The notes beneath the pieces are model-generated. The model made no database searches. It was not told where the DNA came from and saw only the letters and a program-made list of their open reading frames with translations. 64,000 nucleotides of DNA from Pieris napi. Lineage: Eukaryota > Arthropoda > Insecta > Lepidoptera > Pieridae. The stretch's first letter is position 1; each line of letters opens with the position of its first letter. The DNA lies in the NCBI RefSeq assembly GCF_905475465.1, contig NC_062236.1, positions 5,342,001 to 5,406,000 on the forward strand, given 5' to 3'. The position numbers were made by a program, and so were the translations under genes. Shown piece by piece: positions 57,949 to 64,000 of the stretch.

Positions 57949-58215
57949 GACGGCTTATTGGTCTAGTGGTTAGTACCCCTGACTGCGAATCCATGGGTCC
58001 CGGGTTCGATCCCCGGCTGAGACAAAACATCGATGTGATGAGCATTTGGTGTTGTGCTTAGGTCTTGGGTGTTTAAATATGTATTTATATGTCTAACTAT
58101 CTATAATATGTATGTATATCCGTTGCCTAGTACCCATAACACAAGCTTCACCAGCTTAACATGGGACTAGGTCAATTGGTGTGAATTGTCCTATAAAAAA
58201 AAAATAAAAAAATAA
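57949..58215 (+). mobile_element. tRNA-derived SINE (family 3), longest copy
   Basis: The head GACGGCTTATTGGTCTAGTG, GTTAGTACCCCTGACTGCGA, then GGGTCCCGGGTTCGATCCCC has both Pol III boxes. The body runs through GATGAGCATTTGGTGTTGTG and CATGGGACTAGGTCAATTGG to an A-rich tail (AAAAAAAAAATAAAAAAATAA). A partner copy lies inverted at 41590-41737. A clear target duplication was not found. Confidence 0.88.
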
Positions 58216-58914
58216 CAGTCACCTTTTAACGTACGTGAAACATATAAAAGACTATTTAATGTGAACCAATTAATTAATGTAAGTAGAGTGTTCTTTCACA
58301 AAGCCATTTCAAAATGATTTATTCAATGTTAACTGTTACAAACGTATCTCTCGCCGGCGAATCAAAATATTGCCGTGTGAGGCAGCCACGTGTGTGAAGT
58401 GAAACGATTATAAATTACTAACGAAGTTGAGCACGGTTTTCCTGCATGACATAAAGGTGTAAATGGAGGCAAATTCATCAATTTATATGCGAAACAGGCT
58501 GCCTTTGAGATAGCTTTGATGTTAGTACTCACAAAATTCTATTAGTTTTCTCAAAGCATTCGAGCGTATCAAGATTTGTAACGATAAAAGCACAGATCAA
58601 ATTGAATTAAAAAATATTTATTAGTATCTATGTTTGATTACATTAGATGACACGCGACGATGGACTTATCAGTCGTATTGATACTGCATTGATGATATTT
58701 TACACTTACTGTTCTACTGTCACTGTCATTGTCATTAGCATAACCCCAAAAACAGTTTTTAGATTGATATGCCAAAGATATTTTTTATTAAAAATCACCT
58801 TATATGGGTTCCCTTTAGATATCTGCACTAGCGCTACAATATCATAGATCGGCCTTTTCTGGATTTTAGGTCGGCTTCCATAAGATTTAGGATAAAATAA
58901 ATTCCAAAACCGGG

Positions 58915-58980
58915 GTTCAAACTTACGACCTGAGTGTACAGATTCGCAGGCTTAATCATTAGGCTAACACTGCTCTTACT
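58915..58980 (-). mobile_element. SINE (family 2) head fragment, minus strand
   Basis: On the minus strand: AGAGCAGTGTTAGCCTAATG, ATTAAGCCTGCGAATCTG, then CAGGTCGTAAGTTTGAACCC, CGG. It aligns with the tRNA-like head of the copies at 48472 and 49896 with moderate divergence, and ends at the B box. Confidence 0.7.
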
Positions 58981-61900
58981 TTGTATACAGTAGAAAGGAT
59001 ACATCGGTGGTCAACAAAAAACAACAGTTTAGAAGTCACTTGCTAACACTCTTAAATCAAAAGAAACAAATAATCTGAGACATTTTCTCTCCAGTAATTC
59101 TTCGTAATCGAATTTTCTCATCGCATTTACATCATGTTTTATTCGTATAACGTTTATGTCTTCATTATAAATTAATAGAACGATTTTTTTTAATAATAAA
59201 GACTTATTACGTGGTGAACGTTGAGGTTCATTAAAATCTCTTTTCACGTTGCTTGGGTTTAATTATCCGTTTTCTTTGTTCAATTCGGCCTCTTAACTGC
59301 ATAGTTTGCTGTTTTATATCTTAATTTTAAAAGAATTCGACAAATGCGAATAGGAATTCACTTGAAAGCCATTTACTGAATGTTAACATCAAGTTTCAGT
59401 TGAGTTTAATTTGACTCTTTTTGTCACTTAAATGTCAATGTATAGAAAATAATTAGGCTACAGTTACGTGCAAATGTATACAGAACAAAGATTAAATGGT
59501 CTGTAAATTTGGCTAATCGTCGGCGTTCATAAATAGTGACAAGATATATAGCGATTTAGATAAACGGGATAGTTTCTAATACTTGTAACTCGTAACCTTA
59601 TTGTTCTTGAATAGTAACGTAAATAAAAGGAACAAAAATACTATGAACTGTTAAAATATGTTGTATTTTAAATGTATGCATACAAAAAAGAATTTTGTAT
59701 ATAGATTTTGCTATTACATATAACTAAGTTTCATCTACGCGTAGGATAAAAGAATATCTCAGGCATGTTATTTTGTATGGAGCAAAGGGGATGTTCAACT
59801 AATGTTTTGTCGTACCACCCGCGTTGTCTTGGACAGTGCCAGAATCCTCGCGACAATCGCGGCCCGGCAATAGGCAGGTACTCGAATTTGTACGCTGTTT
59901 TTTTGAAGTACCCTGATTAGCTTATTGAAACTTTGTACTTATCTGATACTAATGAATTATGCATAATAGCGGAATTGCGAAATATAGCCTTAAAACATAC
60001 AGCAACGGACTTCGAGGTTATGGGTGGAGGGATTTGACTTGCTGCCACTAAAATTATTCATAAATTAATGAATTAATTCTTATTGTAGTAGTATTACAAA
60101 AAAGTAAGTTTTTTAAGGATGACGACATTCCAGATTTCCCTCCAAAACCTTTTATGTTAAAATAATTTCAACCCCAAGTCCTCCGATGTATGGCGTCCAG
60201 ATTAGCTACATAGTAACGGGCAAGTGAAATCAGGTAAGCCCGAGACAAAACACTATCTTCACGTTAAATCAAAAGCACATTTTTAAAGCATACCAAGTGG
60301 ACAGAAGCCAGTACTGTGTGTATTGTATAATATATTATTAAGAAAACTTTTATGTACAAGTCTAAAAGCCTGACGTCCTGGGAACAATGCGACGTTTGAA
60401 TAGTTCTACAAACAAGTTTGCGACGTCCCTGTTGCATTGTTTATGTCCTAACTATAATATAAAATATGAGAAGGTTATCTTTTTTTAAGATTGATGATGG
60501 AACTCAATAAATCTTGCTTACCTTACTAAAATAAGTAAATTTATTATAGAGTCATTGTCTAACAAAACGTGTAGCTGTATGTATGTAGTTCAGTGCAGTT
60601 TTGTGTGCGTAAAATATTTAGTTTTTTTTATTAAGGGGATAATTTTACAGCTGATGTTTCAACTAATTAATAACTGGAAATCATTGAAATGTGTTGATGC
60701 ATAAGATCTTGTATTGTTTGTTGATTGTCACATTTTATTCTATTGTTTGTGCCAAAAAGTTCATATTGTAATAAAAAAAAACTATACAAAATTCATTATG
60801 TCAAAAATGTCAGCAACAACAACATTTTTATGTATGTATAAAATAAGCAAATGTGGTGAACATCTTTAAGATATTACTTTGATAATTATAAAAAAAAATA
60901 TTTGCCCCGGGCCGGGCGTAGCTGAGTTATTTCGACAATAATTGAAAATAAAGCCTCTATAAACTGTTAACTTTATGTACATTGAATTGTACCAACGATA
61001 GCTTTACAAAGCTTTGAACACTCCATTGTCGCGTCTAAATCCGTCTGGTATAAGTTATATAGCAACATTGAGGTGTCGCCTATCTCAATGACTTCCTATG
61101 TCATTCTCCGGTTCTTGTCTCATTCGAGTGAAACAAGGCGTTTATTCTGAAATGTAATCTGAAATTCGAAATTTGAATAAACGATTTCATCGAACCAATT
61201 TATTTTTAGGAAATTACTCTATATATTAAGGTAGATTAAAAAGTAACATTTTATCATATTTCTATGCAAACATGGTAACAGCTAATTACAAAAAAATATT
61301 GGTATTTCTTCAAAGAAAATATTATAGGAATAATCAAAGTATGCCTTATGTTACCGGTAAATCTTGACAGTATAATATATTTTCGTTACTTCTGAATCAT
61401 TCGTTTGGTAATTTTGTTCTAGATTTCACCTATTTGACATTTAAAACAATAAATTAATATCATTACTTAAAAATGCATGTATTTTTCAAATGATAAATAG
61501 CCTTAAAGTGGCTGTTAAGAAGACAATGAACATTTTTGAGTGTGAAGTTTCAACAAAACAAGGAATCTTTAATGAGTTTTGTTCCTTAATTATATTGACG
61601 TCACTTGTCCAAATTAATGGGCTTCAACTGAAAACTTTACCCTGAGAACTCTTAACGAGTTTTCCCGCCATCGTTAGACGTTTGAATTAAGAAAAATAGT
61701 TTAGTATAGTTAGATGAAGATTTATGGCTTTGAAATATAAGCGTATAAGATAATAGCCGAACGTGTTACGCAAGTTGTCTGTCGGAACAATTTGTAAGGG
61801 CCGTTCTTTGAAACGTCTCGCTTTGTGACTCTCGTGAACATAGCGTGAACATTTTGACAAGTGGAATTTGTTTCGAGGGTAGGATACCTGATGAATACCG

Positions 61901-64000
61901 CTGAAATTACGTCTATAAATAGCTCTCGGAAGTTGAAAATTTCCAATCTCGAGTTTGTTTTGACAGGATGTTTCATTACGACGTTAATTTCGTGGCTGAA
62001 ATCCAAACTAATATTATCTATATCTGTCTAATACGCGTTCTCACCTTACTCTTAGTCATCCTTGTTTTATTTTGATCTCAAAACCTTGTTCTAAAATATT
62101 TTGGCGTACCTACATACAAATCGCAGGCACCAATTCCCGTAAATAAGAACCAATATGGAAATGGAAAAACAATTTACATAAGTACGTTCTACGTTCTAAA
62201 ACAATAGCAACGGTAGGGATGACAAGTGATACACGCATTTTTCCGACGTTTAATTTCCTCCTGTAAAGTTTTAATTCGAGACATAAAGCGCGCTTAAAAG
62301 CGACGTCTGGCAAGTTTCATCATCGCACAGATGCGTCGGTAGGAAGCTTACTTTGCACACAAAGCCTACAAGTACAAAAGGCTCAAGCTCCGCTCCATTT
62401 TGTGCCTGACAAGCTGGGAAGTCGAGGAATGAGCGCGTCAACTCCCTAAACTCTCAAATTTTTTCAAGGTACAAACTTTGCGATTAAAACTTCAAAACAT
62501 TTTATGGTTCATCGTGGGCTATTTACAAAACAGGATTTAACAAGCTTTTTGGTAATGCTTTCCCATCTCGCTTAAAAACTTACTTAGGTTATCATATCCT
62601 AAATCCTACTGTTACACAAAATAGCTAATACTTTAAAAAGATAACGTATTAGCTACCAAGTTTTTAAAATAAACACCTAAAATATAAGATAATTATATTA
62701 ATCTAACTTAATATGATAATATCAAGCCTTCACTTCCTACATCTATTACCAGATTATTATAGCATAAATGTGCGCATTATAAGCACATTCTCTTAATATG
62801 ACAGAGAACGTGACGTTGAGTCTCGAGGTGATTCCCGTAAGTGCTGGTGTCGCGAAGACAGGAACATAAGTTAAATTTAACTTAAAACGTAGTAAAAGAT
62901 GAAGTAGGATCATGTCCCCGTCATCGTTGCACATACTGTAATTGATGCAGGTAAATTTAACTGCGTTAAACGGTAAAATTATTTGAATAATCGTGCATAC
63001 AATTTTAACTTGTTGCATATGTTTACGAGTTAAGGTAAAAGTATTTATAAAGCCAGTTTTGGCTAATGTTAATAGAGTGACCGTGGCCTATTGAACTCTA
63101 TTTAAGCCTCAACTACTTATGCTATCGCGGAATATGCTTAGAAGCTGTATTAAGAATATCCACAGCGCTAAATAAGCTACAGCTAATTAGTACGAAATAA
63201 ATAAATAATTATAAAAATGGAAATCAGCCTTGTGATGGACATACGAAATTGTGACGACGAAGGGGGAAAGATGGCTGGGGAGGAGGCTTTTACCTATATA
63301 AATACAATTTTTAAAATTATACTTCTTTAGACGCGTTATGAAAAATTGATGAGAGTGAAATTTTACGATGTGCGCGCACCGTTACTAAAAATTAACAGAA
63401 TGAAGTTGCCCACGGAAGATGCTACGGCATTGGACATAATTTAAAAAAAAACATTCGAATAATAATAGAATTTATGTTACACTTAATGTAAGAGAATAAT
63501 AATAAATATTTATTTATTTAATTTTTCAAATGTAAACTGAACTTTATTGACTATAATGACTCCTTTTCCAGTCTTAGATTATTTAATTGTAATTAATTAT
63601 TTGCATGCAATCAAAAACTATTATTAATAATGCCAAAGAAGTATAACTTCTTACGCGTATACATAAGTACACGCACCCTTTTTTTTATTACATATTTATA
63701 TTTTGTGTCGTATATTTGTTTGTATATTTTTGGAATAAAATAAAGCTATATTATTATTAATGCAAACTTAGTATTCTGGTTAACCAGATTTCACTCAGGC
63801 AATATGTGAATCATATCATTAACCTGAACGAACCTTCATCACAGAACTGGCGAAGCCTTGTCTGCTCTATCATTATTTTGGCAATAATATAATAATGCTT
63901 TCAGACGCCACCCCACCCTCCGCATCTGGCAACGTTGAGCTACAGAAATAGTTTTAGAAATTCATAGTCTATTATTGAACGTGTACATTTTCGTATTTAG
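58981..64000. other. non-coding stretch, nothing recognised
   Basis: No exon with family motifs, no RNA gene and no clear repeat. 63230-63330 faintly resembles a LINE tail but was not accepted. A TGACGTCA word lies at 61596-61603. Confidence 0.5.

Noticed and set aside
57949..58025. Functional tRNA gene
   Set aside because: Head of SINE family 3, with a second, inverted copy and an A-rich tail in the window.
63230..63330. RTE-like LINE tail (KMAGEEAFTYINTI)
   Set aside because: Only a three-residue EEA match and no W-x-x-L before it; too weak.

Overview
This window is nuclear DNA from an insect, almost certainly a butterfly or moth. It is AT-rich and has short exons with GT/AG introns. It carries several tRNA-headed SINEs, tails of non-LTR retrotransposons, Helitron-like elements with TC...CTAG ends, MITEs, and a 5S rRNA-derived fragment close to the lepidopteran 5S sequence as I remember it. 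The species cannot be named from the sequence alone.

Only one protein-coding gene can be supported. It lies on the minus strand between about 24.7 kb and 11.9 kb (possibly 25.4 to 8.2 kb with untranslated regions). It encodes a three-KH-domain RNA-binding protein of the PCBP / alphaCP / hnRNP E family, the orthologue of Drosophila mub (mushroom-body expressed). Ten coding exons join in a consistent reading frame (24675 down to 15175) and give 370 complete codons that hold KH1, KH2 and KH3, each with an intact GxxG loop. After the tenth exon the gene has three alternative last exons that all accept the same splice phase: 14625-14346 (463-residue protein), 14169-14073 (402 residues) and 12016-11932 (398 residues). 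The first two end in paralogous tails (17 of 23 residues identical, with many synonymous differences), so they look like a duplicated terminal exon. The third begins like the C-terminus of vertebrate PCBP1/2. A further candidate cassette exon at 12279-12171 would switch the last exon into a second, also open, frame.

Layout. 1-6.46 kb: no gene seen. 6.47-6.88 kb: a CpG-rich block with a CTCF-like motif and a splice donor, possibly the promoter and first exon of a neighbouring minus-strand gene that runs off the left edge. 8.2-11.9 kb: no ORF of note, possibly the long 3' UTR of mub. 11.9-24.7 kb: mub, with a Helitron-like element, a MITE and a hairpin in its introns. 25.38-25.41 kb: a TATA/initiator pair that could be a mub promoter. 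25.4-64 kb: about 38 kb without any gene I can support. It holds at least two SINE families (several copies with perfect 10-bp target-site duplications), 5'-truncated RTE- and CR1/Jockey-like LINE tails, a 109-bp perfect-arm foldback element with two single-arm relatives, two long-TIR MITEs, the 5S fragment and a second Helitron copy. This desert may be intergenic, or may be a long 5' intron or regulatory domain of mub.

Exon assignments rest on reading frame, splice sites and family motifs read by eye. No alignment, transcript or database search was possible.
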